Source: Sulfitobacter maritimus (GTDB lineage: Bacteria; Pseudomonadota; Alphaproteobacteria; Rhodobacterales; Rhodobacteraceae). Taken from it: a DNA stretch of 64,000 nt. The position numbers and the translations under genes were made by a program. This document shows positions 26,873-36,380 of the stretch, piece by piece (position 1 is the first letter of the stretch; each line of letters starts with the position of its first letter). Under the pieces are notes generated by a model, which ran no database searches, was not told the origin of the DNA, and saw only the letters and a program-made list of their open reading frames with translations. Location: the NCBI RefSeq assembly GCF_013346665.1, contig NZ_JABVBB010000019.1, positions 1-64,000 on the forward strand, read 5' to 3'.

Positions 26873-27790
26873 TTACAGGCTCTTGCCAAAATCGAACTCT
26901 GCAACCTCGCTCAGGTGACTCTCAAAGAAATCGGTAAATGTCGCCACCAACGGCGGCAGGACTTCATAAGGCGGGTAGAACAGCGTGAGCCAGAGCGGCG
27001 ACACCTGCCAGTCCTCAAGCAATTTCACAACCTCCCCCCACTTCAACCCGTCGTTGACGATGAAGTCCGGCAAAACCGCAACGCCATTCCCCAAACGAGC
27101 CAGCGCATACAAAAAGTCACCATTGTTCGAAAGGATATCGCTGCCTGCTGTCACCGCCCGGCGTTTGCCGTCTTTGCAAAACGTCCATGTTTCTGCCTGA
27201 CCGGTCATCGAATAGGACATGCAGAACTTCGGCTCCAACGCGTCTGGTGTCTGCGGGCGGGGCATACGTTCAAGCAACGCAGGTGCGGCCACGGCATGGC
27301 GCGGCACCTCGCATATCTTGCGCCAGATTGTCGACTTATCGCTCGGCGGCCCTGAGACACGAATGGCGAGGTCGCAGTCTTCCTCGACGATATCGACAAG
27401 TTGATCGTTCAGCCGCACATCTACGGAAATATTTGGATAGGCCAGCCGAAACCGGTCAATCACCGCAGGCAGCAACCGCATCCCCAGCGACAACGGCGCG
27501 TTGATCGACAGCCGCCCCTTGTCGGGTCGGGTGGCGCGGGTGATCTCTTCGGTGACCTGATCGAAACTCTCAACCACCGGCCCAAACCGTGCCGCCACCA
27601 TCGCCCCCGCGCTGGTCAAAGACACCTGCCGCGTTGTGCGCACCAACAGTTGCTGGCCCAAATCCGCTTCCAACCGCGCCACAATCCGCGTGACCGAGGC
27701 GGGCGTCATATTCAGACTGCGCGCCGCGGCCGCAAAACTGCTGTGTTCGACGACTTTGAGAAAAACGCGGACGGGCTTGATATCTTGCAT
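26873..27790 (-). CDS. LysR family regulator divergent from the ring-cleavage dioxygenase
   Basis: A 305-residue protein with a winged helix (FLKVVEHSSFAAAARSLNMTPASVTRIVARLE) and a LysR effector domain (GRLSINAPLSLG). It is divergent from the VOC dioxygenase gene at 27904 with a 113-bp gap containing an inverted TTGCA/TGCAA pair, so it probably controls the quinone-related genes 27904-30239. Confidence 0.92.
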   Translation of the reverse strand: MQDIKPVRVFLKVVEHSSFAAAARSLNMTPASVTRIVARLEADLGQQLLVRTTRQVSLTSAGAMVAARFGPVVESFDQVTEEITRATRPDKGRLSINAPLSLGMRLLPAVIDRFRLAYPNISVDVRLNDQLVDIVEEDCDLAIRVSGPPSDKSTIWRKICEVPRHAVAAPALLERMPRPQTPDALEPKFCMSYSMTGQAETWTFCKDGKRRAVTAGSDILSNNGDFLYALARLGNGVAVLPDFIVNDGLKWGEVVKLLEDWQVSPLWLTLFYPPYEVLPPLVATFTDFFESHLSEVAEFDFGKSL

Positions 27791-27903
27791 GTCCTATTAT
27801 TGCACTGGCGACAACAGTCAATGCAAGGTCCTTTCTATTCTGCGCAATGACCGGACAGGCTATCTGGGGAGCAAGCAAACGCAACGACTTGAAAGGCGAT
27901 CCC

Positions 27904-28836
27904 ATGATTAACCAGATCAAAGGCCTGCACCACGTCACATCTATGGCAGACGATGCGGCTGAAAATAATCGGTTCTTCACCCAAACCCTCGGCCTGCGCC
28001 GTGTCAAAAAGACCGTCAACTTTGACTCCCCCGACGTCTATCACCTCTACTACGGCGACGAGGTCGGCACACCCGGCTCTGTGATGACCTATTTCCCCTT
28101 TGGCCAAATGCCCCGCGGACGGCGCGGCACGGGCGAGGTGGGCACCACTGAATTCGCCGTCCCTAAAGGCGCCCTGCCCTTCTGGAAGGAACGCCTTGGC
28201 AACCACGGCGTTACCGGCTTGGCCGAGGACAGCTTTCTGGGTGAAAATCGTCTGAAGTTTGACGGCCCCGACAACGACGGCTTCGCGCTTGTTGAAAGCG
28301 AGGATCAGGGCCGCAGCCCTTGGACCGGCGCGGATGTGCCGGAAGAGGCGGGCATCCTCGGCTTTCACGGCGCGCGCTTCAGCCTCCGCGACGCATCCGC
28401 GACCGGCGAGTTGCTGCGCTACATGGGCTACCAGAAGGACGAAACCGCAGACAATGTCACGCGCTACCGGATCGAGGGCGGCAATGCGGCCGATACGATC
28501 GACCTTGAAGAGATCCAGGACGGTCACGCTGCCGGTCAGGGCGCCGGATCGGTCCACCACATCGCCTTTGCTGTGGAAAACCGTGCGGCGCAGCTCGAAG
28601 TCCGCAAGGCGCTGATGGACACTGGCTACCAGGTAACCCCAGTAATCGACCGTGACTACTTCTGGGCGATCTACTTCCGCACGCCGGGCGGTGTCTTGTT
28701 CGAAGTCGCAACCAACGAGCCGGGCTTTGACCGCGACGAGGACACGGCACATCTCGGTCAAGCGCTGAAGCTGCCGACCCGCTACGAGCCGCACCGTGAC
28801 AAAATCGAAAGCCTGCTGCCACCGCTCGCAAGCTAG
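27904..28836 (+). CDS. Ring-cleaving dioxygenase of the VOC/MhqO family (copy 1)
   Basis: A 310-residue protein made of two glyoxalase/VOC modules. Metal-ligand regions are GLHHVTSMADD at the start, SVHHIAFAVENR in the second half and the Glu near GGVLFEVATNEPGF. It resembles LinE/MhqA/MhqO proteins that open hydroquinone or catechol rings. The ATG at 27904 gives the family N-terminus. It is followed by a WrbA-like reductase and a cytochrome b561. A paralogue is at 58650-59579. Confidence 0.92.
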   Translation: MINQIKGLHHVTSMADDAAENNRFFTQTLGLRRVKKTVNFDSPDVYHLYYGDEVGTPGSVMTYFPFGQMPRGRRGTGEVGTTEFAVPKGALPFWKERLGNHGVTGLAEDSFLGENRLKFDGPDNDGFALVESEDQGRSPWTGADVPEEAGILGFHGARFSLRDASATGELLRYMGYQKDETADNVTRYRIEGGNAADTIDLEEIQDGHAAGQGAGSVHHIAFAVENRAAQLEVRKALMDTGYQVTPVIDRDYFWAIYFRTPGGVLFEVATNEPGFDRDEDTAHLGQALKLPTRYEPHRDKIESLLPPLAS

Positions 28837-28847
28837 AGCGCAGGCGG

Positions 28848-28872
28848 GGGGCCAGTTCACCGGGCTGGCCCC
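28848..28872 (+). terminator. GC-rich hairpin after the VOC dioxygenase gene
   Basis: Perfect 8-bp arms GGGGCCAG and CTGGCCCC around a 9-base loop, 12 bp after the stop codon. No T-run follows, so it could be a weak terminator or an mRNA-stabilising hairpin before the WrbA-like gene. Confidence 0.4.
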
Positions 28873-29018
28873 TGCCCCACCGCACCGTTTAATTATTATC
28901 GCATACGCAACGGTGAATGCAGTTACGCGTCCATTCTCAACAATGGTGCCGTGGGCTAGTTTATCCGTGAACACGCGCTCTACCGGCGCCCCCGATAACC
29001 CAACAAAGGAGACCAATC

Positions 29019-29612
29019 ATGACCGTCAAACTCGCGATCGTTTACTACTCCAGCTACGGCACGAACCACCAGATGGCCGAAATCGCCGCCGAAGCCGCTA
29101 GGGCTGCAGGTGCCGAAGTCCGTCTGTTGAAGGCCCCCGAAACCGCCCCTGATGCGGTTGTCGCAGGTGTTGATGCTTGGCAGGCGCAAAAGGAAAAAAC
29201 CGCCGACATCCCCGAAGCCACGCCGGAGGATATGGAATGGGCCAACGCCTATCTCTTCTCTGCTGGCACCCGTTTCGGCGTCATGGCCAGCCAGATGCGC
29301 GCCTTCATTGACACTCTGGGCGGTGTTTGGGCCAAAGGCGGTCTGGCGAACAAGCCGATCTCGGCCATGACCTCGGCTCAGAACGCTCATGGCGGTCAGG
29401 AATCGACGCTGCAGTCTTTCTACATCACCGCGATGCACTGGGGCGGCTTTATCGTGGCACCGGGCTACACGGATCAGGTGATCTTCAAGACAGGCGGCAA
29501 CCCCTACGGCTACAGCCACACCCAGGGCGCGGAATTCACCGATGACGTCAAAGCCGCCATCGGCCATCAAGCCCGCCGTCTGGTGGAAACCGCCCAGAAA
29601 CTGAACGCCTAA
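29019..29612 (+). CDS. WrbA-like NAD(P)H:quinone oxidoreductase
   Basis: A 197-residue flavodoxin-fold protein. The FMN phosphate loop is [13 protein letters not shown] near the N-terminus, and the second FMN region is [19 protein letters not shown]. The family carries out two-electron reduction of quinones, avoiding semiquinones. AAAGGAG precedes the ATG. Its place after a hydroquinone-ring dioxygenase supports a role in quinone detoxification. Confidence 0.92.
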   Translation: MTVKLAIVYYSSYGTNHQMAEIAAEAARAAGAEVRLLKAPETAPDAVVAGVDAWQAQKEKTADIPEATPEDMEWANAYLFSAGTRFGVMASQMRAFIDTLGGVWAKGGLANKPISAMTSAQNAHGGQESTLQSFYITAMHWGGFIVAPGYTDQVIFKTGGNPYGYSHTQGAEFTDDVKAAIGHQARRLVETAQKLNA

Positions 29613-29621
29613 GCGTCCTCC

Positions 29622-29648
29622 AGTTTGCGCCGTCCGGCGGCGCAAACT
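29622..29648 (+). terminator. Hairpin after the WrbA-like gene
   Basis: Perfect 11-bp arms AGTTTGCGCCG and CGGCGCAAACT around TCCGG, 9 bp after the stop. The following sequence is C/T-rich (ACCCCCCTCTCT) rather than a clean T-run. Likely a terminator or attenuator before the cytochrome b561 gene. Confidence 0.6.
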
Positions 29649-29702
29649 ACCCCCCTCTCTGACACCGCGGCCCCCGCGCCCATAAATTGAGAGCCCCCCG
29701 AT

Positions 29703-30239
29703 ATGACAAAGCTCCAAGACACGCCCCATCGCTATGGCCCGGTCAGCCGTGCTCTGCATTGGGGCATGGCCGCGCTCTTTGCGCTGCAATTCCTGTCCGC
29801 CGCGCTTCACTGGGCGCTCCCACGCGAAAACGCTTGGCGCGAAGCCTTCTGGTTCTATCACGCCGACCTTGGGATCGCGCTGTTCCTGCTGGTGCTGCTG
29901 CGCGGCGTCTGGGGCCTTGCGAATATCAACCAACGCCCCAGCCATACCGGGCTTGCGGGCAAGGCCGCCAATGCCGGGCATCTTGCTATCTATCTGCTGA
30001 TGATCGTCGTTCCCGCCCTGCGTTTGCTCGCCTCGGCAGGCAGCAACAGAGGTCTCAGCTTTCTCGGTCTGCAGATCTTTCCCCCGCAACAGCCCGAAAT
30101 CCCATGGACACAGATCGCCGCTCAATGGCATGGCGAACTTGGTTGGGTTCTGGCGCTGCTGGTGCTTGGCCATATCGCCATCGCGGTGGGCTGGCATCAC
30201 CTGATCAAACGCGATGGGTCACTGCAGAAGATGACCTGA
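29703..30239 (+). CDS. Cytochrome b561 family protein
   Basis: A 178-residue membrane protein with four hydrophobic helices and haem-ligand histidines in the expected places (SRALHWGMA, FWFYHADLG, GHLAIYLLM, QWHGELGW). It transfers electrons between quinols and periplasmic acceptors, and may act as a superoxide:ubiquinone oxidoreductase like CybB. It is the last gene of the first quinone-related set. Confidence 0.9.
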   Translation: MTKLQDTPHRYGPVSRALHWGMAALFALQFLSAALHWALPRENAWREAFWFYHADLGIALFLLVLLRGVWGLANINQRPSHTGLAGKAANAGHLAIYLLMIVVPALRLLASAGSNRGLSFLGLQIFPPQQPEIPWTQIAAQWHGELGWVLALLVLGHIAIAVGWHHLIKRDGSLQKMT

Positions 30240-30244
30240 TCACA

Positions 30245-30273
30245 TGTCGGCTGCCGGATCACGGCAGCCGACA
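30245..30273. terminator. Bidirectional hairpin between cytochrome b561 and tctA
   Basis: Perfect 12-bp arms TGTCGGCTGCCG and CGGCAGCCGACA around GATCA in the 39-bp gap between two converging genes. It lacks a T-run in either direction, but the stem is very stable and the position is right for a shared terminator. Confidence 0.65.
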
Positions 30274-30278
30274 CGCCG

Positions 30279-31760
30279 TTAGGTGCAATGTCTGCGATAA
30301 TGCTGCGCCGCCGTGCGCAACGCCATCAGCAACAGACCGACAATCGCAATAATCAACACCGCCGAAATCGGTCGATCAAACAGATCGAACGGCGATTGGA
30401 TGCGCGTCATAGCGCTGCGGAACTTCGCCTCCATGATCCCGCCCAGAACCATGCCGAGAATGATCGGCACAATCGGAATGTTCAGCCGTTTCAAGATCGC
30501 ACCGAAGAGACCAAACCCAGTGGCGATCAGACAATCCGTCAGCGAATTTCGAAGCGAATAGACCCCGACAAAGGAAAACAGCAGCACCATCGTGCCCACG
30601 ATGCGGTTGGGGATGTTGATCACCCGGATGAGCGTCTTGGTCGATCCCAGCAGGAACAACAGCGCCACGATATTAAGAAACAACAGCGCCAGATAGAGTG
30701 CTATGACAAAGTCCATCTGCCCGGTCAAAAGCTGCGGCCCCGGCACGACGTTATGCACATAAAACACCGCCAGCATCATCGCGGTCAGACTTTCCCCCGG
30801 CACCCCAAGCGCCAAAAGCGGAATGAGCGCGGCAGCCGGCACCGAGTTGTTCGCGGCCTCAGAGGCGATCAAACCTTCGGGCGCGCCCTTGCCGAATTGC
30901 TCCGGCGTTTTCGAGGTTCTCGACGCATAGGAATAGGCCACGAATTGAGAGACGAACTCACCCACGCCTGGGATGATCCCGATTCCCACCCCCGCGCCAG
31001 AGGACACTGCTGCGACGCGTTTATGCTGCCAGAACTCGCGCATCGCGCTGAAAACACTGCCGCTGATCTTTTGCGGCTCGACATGTTTGTCCGACCCCGA
31101 GAGCAGCAGAAAGGCTTGGCTCAGCGCGAACAACCCCAGCACGACCACCACCAAATTGACGCCCGAACTTAGCCACGACTGCCCAAAGGTGAACCTCTGC
31201 GTGTAGTTGATCGGCTCCATCCCGACGGTGTTCAGCAGGATGCCAAAACAGGTCATCATCCCCGCTGCGAAAACCTGCCCGCGGTGGGTCAGGATCATTA
31301 AGATGATCCCGAAAAGCGCCGCCAGGAAAATCTCACGCGAGCCAAACATCGGCGCAACTTTGGCCAGCACTGGCATGAGAACAACCAGAGAAATGATCGA
31401 GACCACCGCCCCGAAGAAGGACGCCGAATAGGCCAGTCCAAGCGCGCGCTGCGCCTGCCCCTTTCGGGTCAGCGGATAGCCGTCATAGGTTGTCAGCGCA
31501 TTAACCGCCGTGCCGGGCGTGTTCATCAAGATCGCCGGCAGCGCCCCGCCGTACATCGACGAGCCGTAAATCCCCAGCAGCAGCGACAGCCCAACCAGCG
31601 GCTCGAAAATAAAGGTCGTCGGCAAGAGGATCGCAATCGCCACCGCCGGCCCAACGCCGGGAATGGCCCCGATCACGACCCCGCCGACCGAACCGATCAG
31701 CAGCGCCACGATCACCGCAGGCTGCAACAACAGCTCAAAGGCGGGAAGCAGATGTTCCAT
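30279..31760 (-). CDS. tctA: Tripartite tricarboxylate transporter, large membrane subunit TctA
   Basis: A 493-residue membrane protein with about twelve helices. TctA signatures include GAIPGVGPAVAIAILLP, YGGALPAILMNTPGTA and the mirrored GIIPGVGEFVSQF. AAAGGA precedes the ATG at 31760. It is the last gene of kynU-sulfatase-tctC-tctB-tctA. TTT systems import carboxylates and other organic acids; the linked sulfatase suggests an anionic sulfate ester. Confidence 0.94.
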   Translation of the reverse strand: MEHLLPAFELLLQPAVIVALLIGSVGGVVIGAIPGVGPAVAIAILLPTTFIFEPLVGLSLLLGIYGSSMYGGALPAILMNTPGTAVNALTTYDGYPLTRKGQAQRALGLAYSASFFGAVVSIISLVVLMPVLAKVAPMFGSREIFLAALFGIILMILTHRGQVFAAGMMTCFGILLNTVGMEPINYTQRFTFGQSWLSSGVNLVVVVLGLFALSQAFLLLSGSDKHVEPQKISGSVFSAMREFWQHKRVAAVSSGAGVGIGIIPGVGEFVSQFVAYSYASRTSKTPEQFGKGAPEGLIASEAANNSVPAAALIPLLALGVPGESLTAMMLAVFYVHNVVPGPQLLTGQMDFVIALYLALLFLNIVALLFLLGSTKTLIRVINIPNRIVGTMVLLFSFVGVYSLRNSLTDCLIATGFGLFGAILKRLNIPIVPIILGMVLGGIMEAKFRSAMTRIQSPFDLFDRPISAVLIIAIVGLLLMALRTAAQHYRRHCT

Positions 31761-31770
31761 GCTCTGTCCT

Positions 31771-32331
31771 TTAGAAATAGACGATAAGGAAGTTGCGCAA
31801 CCCGGCGGGCAGCCACTCGTAAACAGCGCCCCCGGGGACATTCACGCGCAGCCCGGTTTTGAACAAAAGCACAGTGCCAAGGCCCATCAGTACGGCGAAG
31901 CCCAACATCTTGCGGCTGCGATAGCCGCTGCGCCAGAACAGTGCCACGGCCATCAAAAGGCTCATCGGCAGATAGCCAAGCACCGGAACGAGCAGCACAT
32001 AGACGATAAACCAGCCCGCGAACTCGGTAAAGCCAAGCCAGACGCGCAACTCCTTGAGCCGTCCCGGAATCCGCGGCGACATGACCGAGCCCAGAAGGTT
32101 CAGCACCGCGAAAATCACCATGCCGATCACCGCGATGGCGGGCCAAAGGGTCGGCTGGGCAGACCAGGCGGTGAACTCTGCCCGGGTCGTCTGCGACGGA
32201 AAGCTCGCGAGCAGAAAGAGTGAGAAGACAAGCATCGCCACGGCAAAGACGAAATCACCCCGCCGCCGCTCCCGGCGAAACATCTTCAGAACGTTGACTG
32301 AAGGTTGCTCTATGCCTGTCTTCTCTTGCAT
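31771..32331 (-). CDS. tctB: Tripartite tricarboxylate transporter, small membrane subunit TctB
   Basis: A 186-residue protein with about four helices, of the TctB family (FPAW-like start of the domain replaced by QPTLWPAIAVIGM). The N-terminus is a longer cytoplasmic extension than usual (about 25 residues, arginine-rich). It lies between tctC (8 bp) and tctA (10 bp). Confidence 0.88.
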   Translation of the reverse strand: MQEKTGIEQPSVNVLKMFRRERRRGDFVFAVAMLVFSLFLLASFPSQTTRAEFTAWSAQPTLWPAIAVIGMVIFAVLNLLGSVMSPRIPGRLKELRVWLGFTEFAGWFIVYVLLVPVLGYLPMSLLMAVALFWRSGYRSRKMLGFAVLMGLGTVLLFKTGLRVNVPGGAVYEWLPAGLRNFLIVYF

Positions 32332-32339
32332 CGGACGCT

Positions 32340-33272
32340 CTACTGCAACAGCTCGTTAATGACCGCCAGCGCGGCCTTGTCGGACTCGATCCGCGCTTCT
32401 GTGGCGTCCCTGTCTGACCATTCAATCAGCGCACCGGTCTGGGCCGCGATCTTTTGCATCCGCTCGGAGTTCACAGCACGTTCGGCCACTTCGGTGATCC
32501 GGTCGCGAACCTCCTGCGGCGTATCCTTATGCACAAACAAACCGTTCCACAAAGACAGGTTCAGATCCGGCACGATCTCGGTCACGGCTGGGGCATCAGG
32601 CGCCAGCGGCAAACGGGTGTCGCCAAAGGTCGCGAGCACCGTAATGCTGTCCATACAGGGCAGGATCGTCTGCACCGTCACGGTGATGATATCCGCATCG
32701 CCCGAAGCCAGCGTGTTGCAATCCAGCGCGTCGAAAGCCGCGTGAGAGGCAAAATTGATGTCCGTCGTCTTGGCCAGCGCAAAGGCCGCGCGTGTCGGCA
32801 AGAGCTTCGCACCGAAGTGGCCCAGGACCACGCCATTGTCCTGCGAATAGTCCGCCAGTTCTTCGATCGACGCAAAGGGCAGATCACCCCGCGCCGCGAT
32901 CACGAAAGGATAGGTCAGATAGATGCCAAGCGGCTCAAAGGGGTTTGGGTTCAGCTCTGCGATGCCCACCTTGTCACCAAAGGCCGGGATCGCATTGACC
33001 AGCGCGCCCACGGTATAGCCATCCGCTGGCTGTTGGGCCGCATAGACCGCACCGGGAAAAGGCCCGCCACCGCCGCCGGGCTTGTTCAAAACTGCCGAGG
33101 CCACGTCATAGGTCGCCTGAAATTCATCCGCGATGATCCGGGTCGTGATATCCGCCAAGTCACCCGGAGGCCACGGCACAACGAAAGACACTGGTTTTTC
33201 AGGATATTCCGCAAGTGCAGCAAGCGGCGCAAGGGCGGTCGCGGCGGCAAGGCCGAGGGCTTTGAGTTTCAT
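32340..33272 (-). CDS. tctC: Tripartite tricarboxylate transporter, binding protein TctC (Bug family)
   Basis: A 310-residue periplasmic protein with a Sec signal (cleavage after about residue 21, LAALA-EYPEKP). The Bug-family start YPEKPVSFVVPWPPGD is clear, as is NKPGGGGGPFPGAVYAAQQPADGYT. GGAG precedes the ATG. It begins 37 bp after the sulfatase gene and delivers ligand to TctAB. Ligand identity is not shown by sequence. Confidence 0.93.
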   Translation of the reverse strand: MKLKALGLAAATALAPLAALAEYPEKPVSFVVPWPPGDLADITTRIIADEFQATYDVASAVLNKPGGGGGPFPGAVYAAQQPADGYTVGALVNAIPAFGDKVGIAELNPNPFEPLGIYLTYPFVIAARGDLPFASIEELADYSQDNGVVLGHFGAKLLPTRAAFALAKTTDINFASHAAFDALDCNTLASGDADIITVTVQTILPCMDSITVLATFGDTRLPLAPDAPAVTEIVPDLNLSLWNGLFVHKDTPQEVRDRITEVAERAVNSERMQKIAAQTGALIEWSDRDATEARIESDKAALAVINELLQ

Positions 33273-33309
33273 GATATCTCCTCCATTTCATGAATGTTCT
33301 AACGTTCGG

Positions 33310-34923
33310 TCAGGAGCGGCCTTTCGGCGCTTTCTTGGCGCGCTCGACATCCGCTTCGTCCCAGAAACCGATCCAGATCCCCTCGTCCTTTTCGATCTCA
33401 GTCAGTTGATCGACGCGGGCGTCGCTCATGGTCGTGCGCGTGCGCAGCCGTTCGGTCCAACGCAACAGGTCTCGCCCCAAACGGTCGCGGGTGGCGGCGT
33501 GGGCCGGATCATCGCCAAGGTCGGTGAACTCTTGCGGATCACGCTCCAGGTCAAACAGCATCGGGCGGAATCCGGTGACATGAACCAGCTTCCACCGCCC
33601 GTCGAACACCATCACCGCGCGGCTGTCTTTCACGTCGCTGCCGAGCAAGGCGCGGGCCTCGCGAAAAGCGAAATCATATTCTGAAACGGCAACTTCGCGC
33701 GGCCAGTCCTGCCCGCCGCGCAGCAGCGGCATCAGCGAATGGCCCTCTAGGATATGGTCCGGTACCTCGCCACCCGACGCCTCGATGAACGTCGGCACGA
33801 GGTCGATCGCCTCAACCAGATCGCCATTCACCTGCCCCCGCGTTGCATCGGCGCGGGCATCCGGGTCCACCACGATGAGCGGAATACGCACGGATTGCTC
33901 GTGAAAAAGCTCCTTCTCCCCCAGCCAATGATCGCCCAGATAATCGCCATGGTCCGAGGTAAAGACGATCAACGTGTTATCGAGTTTCCCGGTCTTTTGG
34001 AGGTGCTCCATCAAGACGCCGATTTGGTCGTCGATCTGCGTGATCAGCCCCATGTAGGCCGGGATCACCGCCTCGCGCACCTCGTCTCGCGCCATGCATT
34101 TCGACGTGCGATGCGCCTGATAGGCCGCCAGCAAGGGATGTGGATCGTCGCATTCGACGTCACTCCGCGTGGCGGGTGGCACGTCTTCCGCGCCGTACAT
34201 ATCGTGGTAGGGCGCGGGCGCGATATAGGGCCAATGCGGCTTAATATAACTCAGATGCAGGCACCACGGCGTATCGCCTGCCTGATCGATGAATTCGATG
34301 CCCCGCGCGGTGGTGTAATTGGTCTCGGAATCCTCGACCTTAACCCGAGCAGGTTGGCGGGCGTTCTTCATCAACCAGCCGGAAAGGATATTGCCATCGG
34401 CATCCTCGCCGGAGTTGGCCCAATCCTGCCAGGGGTTTTCCCCGTCATAGCCTTTGTCTGCGAGGTAATCGTTATAGTGGGAAGGGACTTTGCCCCCGGT
34501 GGGATGCACCCCGTCCAGCCGGTCCCAGACCTCGAACCCGCATTCCGACACCAACGCCCCGATGTCCGAGGATTTCGAGACGCCAAGCCGCTGCATCCCC
34601 TCGATGTCGGCGGTCATATGGGTCTTGCCGCAAAGGACACTGCGCAGGCCAAGCGGGCGCAGGTATTCCCCCAGCGTCCGCTCGCCCAACTTCAGCGGCA
34701 CCATGTTCCAGCTCGACCCGTGGCTGCGCACATAGCGGCCCGTGTAAAAGCTCATCCGGCTCGGCCCGCAAATGGGCGACTGAACATAGGCCCGATCAAA
34801 CCGCAAACCGCGTGCGGCCAATGCGTCGATATTCGGGGTTCGGATCGACGGATGGCCGGTGCAGCCGAGGTAATCCCACCTCAGCTGGTCACACATGATA
34901 AAGAGGATGTTCCGTGGGCTCAT
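33310..34923 (-). CDS. Sulfatase / alkaline-phosphatase-superfamily hydrolase (copy 2)
   Basis: A 537-residue cytoplasmic enzyme with the formylglycine motif CGPSR at C52 and metal segments MCDQLRWD and TSDHGDYLGDH. It is very similar along its length to the sulfatase at 7087-8715, including the segments around FMCDQLRWDYL and GDHWLGEKELFH. Its ATG overlaps the kynureninase stop (ATGA), so the two are translationally coupled. The TTT transporter follows. This suggests a sulfated kynurenine-type substrate, although phosphonate or phosphate diesters remain possible for this superfamily. Confidence 0.9.
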   Translation of the reverse strand: MSPRNILFIMCDQLRWDYLGCTGHPSIRTPNIDALAARGLRFDRAYVQSPICGPSRMSFYTGRYVRSHGSSWNMVPLKLGERTLGEYLRPLGLRSVLCGKTHMTADIEGMQRLGVSKSSDIGALVSECGFEVWDRLDGVHPTGGKVPSHYNDYLADKGYDGENPWQDWANSGEDADGNILSGWLMKNARQPARVKVEDSETNYTTARGIEFIDQAGDTPWCLHLSYIKPHWPYIAPAPYHDMYGAEDVPPATRSDVECDDPHPLLAAYQAHRTSKCMARDEVREAVIPAYMGLITQIDDQIGVLMEHLQKTGKLDNTLIVFTSDHGDYLGDHWLGEKELFHEQSVRIPLIVVDPDARADATRGQVNGDLVEAIDLVPTFIEASGGEVPDHILEGHSLMPLLRGGQDWPREVAVSEYDFAFREARALLGSDVKDSRAVMVFDGRWKLVHVTGFRPMLFDLERDPQEFTDLGDDPAHAATRDRLGRDLLRWTERLRTRTTMSDARVDQLTEIEKDEGIWIGFWDEADVERAKKAPKGRS

Positions 34924-36116
34924 GTCACCAGCGAGCGCTTCTGGAACCGTTCCTCTTTATACCGCTCTTCCTTGAGAATGGCCTCAAGCTTGTCGACCGC
35001 GCCCATGATATCGGCTTCATTCACGAACAGCGGCGTGATGCCAAAGCGCATGACATTCGGCGCGCGGAAATCGCCAATCACATTGTCGACAATCAGCGCC
35101 TGCATCGCGGCATAGCCATCTTCAAAGGCAAAGGACACATGACTGCCGCGCACCTGCGGATCACGCGGGCTAACCAGCGTAAGACCGGGACACCGCGCCT
35201 CAACCTCGCGAATGAACAGTTCCGAGAGCTCCACCGCCTTGGCGTGGACCTCTTCCATGTCCACCTTGTCCCAGATGTCCAAGGCGACAGAAAGCAAAGC
35301 GAAAGAGGCGATCGACGGCGTGCCAATCCGCATCCGCTCGATCTTGTTCGGCATCGGGCGGTAATCCGTGTCAAACGCAAAGGGCGCTTCGTGGCCGTAC
35401 CAGCCGGACAGGAACGGCTCAACCGTGTCCAGCAACCGCGGCGCCACATAGATGAACGCAGGCGCACCGGGGCCACCGTTGAGGTATTTGTAGGTGCAGC
35501 CAATGGCGAAATCCACATCCGTGCCATGCACGTCCACCGGCACCGCGCCCGCCGAATGCGCGAGATCCCAGACCACCACGGCGCCGACAGAATGGGCTTT
35601 CTCGATGACCGCCTTCATGTCGTGACGGCGGCCTGTGCGGTAATCCACCTCGGTCAACATCACCACGCCGACCTCTTCGGTGATATTGTCCATCACCTCT
35701 TCGGGGTCCGGGGCGCGCAGCTCATAGCCCGCGTCCTTCAGCTTCATCAGTCCTTCGACCATATAAAGGTCGGTCGGGAAGTTTCCGTTGTCTGACAGAA
35801 CCACCTTGCGCTTTGGCACCATCGCCATCCCGCTGGCCACAGCCTGAAACACTTTGATCGACAGGGTATCGCCCACCACCGTCGTCCCCTCAGGCGCGCC
35901 GATCAGACGGCCGACCCGATCACCGAGCGTATTGGTCTGCATGAACCAGTTCTTGGTATTCCAACCCTTGATGAGTTCCGTGCGCCATTCATCATTCAGA
36001 AAGCTGGTCATCGCAGGCACAGACGCACGCGGCATCGGGCCCAGCGAATTGCCGTTCAGATAGATCATGCCTTCCGGCAAGTCGAACTGCTCTCGTGTCC
36101 AGTCAAAATCAGTCAA
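34920..36116 (-). CDS. kynU: Kynureninase
   Basis: A 398-residue PLP enzyme that cleaves kynurenine or 3-hydroxykynurenine to (3-hydroxy)anthranilate plus alanine. The PLP lysine lies in GCTYKYLNGGPG, with the conserved YLNGNSLGPMPR near the N-terminus and WDLAHSAGAVPV before it. It is the first gene of an operon with a sulfatase and a TctCBA transporter. Tryptophan dioxygenase and formylkynurenine formamidase are absent from this window, which fits use of an external kynurenine-type compound. Confidence 0.97.
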   Translation of the reverse strand: MTDFDWTREQFDLPEGMIYLNGNSLGPMPRASVPAMTSFLNDEWRTELIKGWNTKNWFMQTNTLGDRVGRLIGAPEGTTVVGDTLSIKVFQAVASGMAMVPKRKVVLSDNGNFPTDLYMVEGLMKLKDAGYELRAPDPEEVMDNITEEVGVVMLTEVDYRTGRRHDMKAVIEKAHSVGAVVVWDLAHSAGAVPVDVHGTDVDFAIGCTYKYLNGGPGAPAFIYVAPRLLDTVEPFLSGWYGHEAPFAFDTDYRPMPNKIERMRIGTPSIASFALLSVALDIWDKVDMEEVHAKAVELSELFIREVEARCPGLTLVSPRDPQVRGSHVSFAFEDGYAAMQALIVDNVIGDFRAPNVMRFGITPLFVNEADIMGAVDKLEAILKEERYKEERFQKRSLVT

Positions 36117-36380
36117 CCTGTGTCCTCTCTATGCAAAATAGCGATCTTTTCCAGCCGCTTATGAACGGGGTCCATCAAATCTGCCAGCCTGAAAACAAGC
36201 TGTCTGACGGACCAGTGCCACCGCGTCAAAGGCCGCAGACGCCGACCCATATTGTTCGGGTTTGGATACATCGGGCCGCACGAGAAAGCGCTCAGATTAG
36301 GCCGAATTAGATATTTGAAAAAGCGATACCAACCAGCCTTCAGTTACCGGAATAGATGTGCTCACCGGTGGAGCGCGGCT

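Noticed and set aside
27835..29016. 393-codon minus-strand frame over the VOC dioxygenase gene
   Set aside because: Antisense shadow; the plus-strand product is a clear family member.
33754..35115. 453-codon plus-strand frame over sulfatase copy 2 and kynU
   Set aside because: Shadow of two well supported minus-strand genes.
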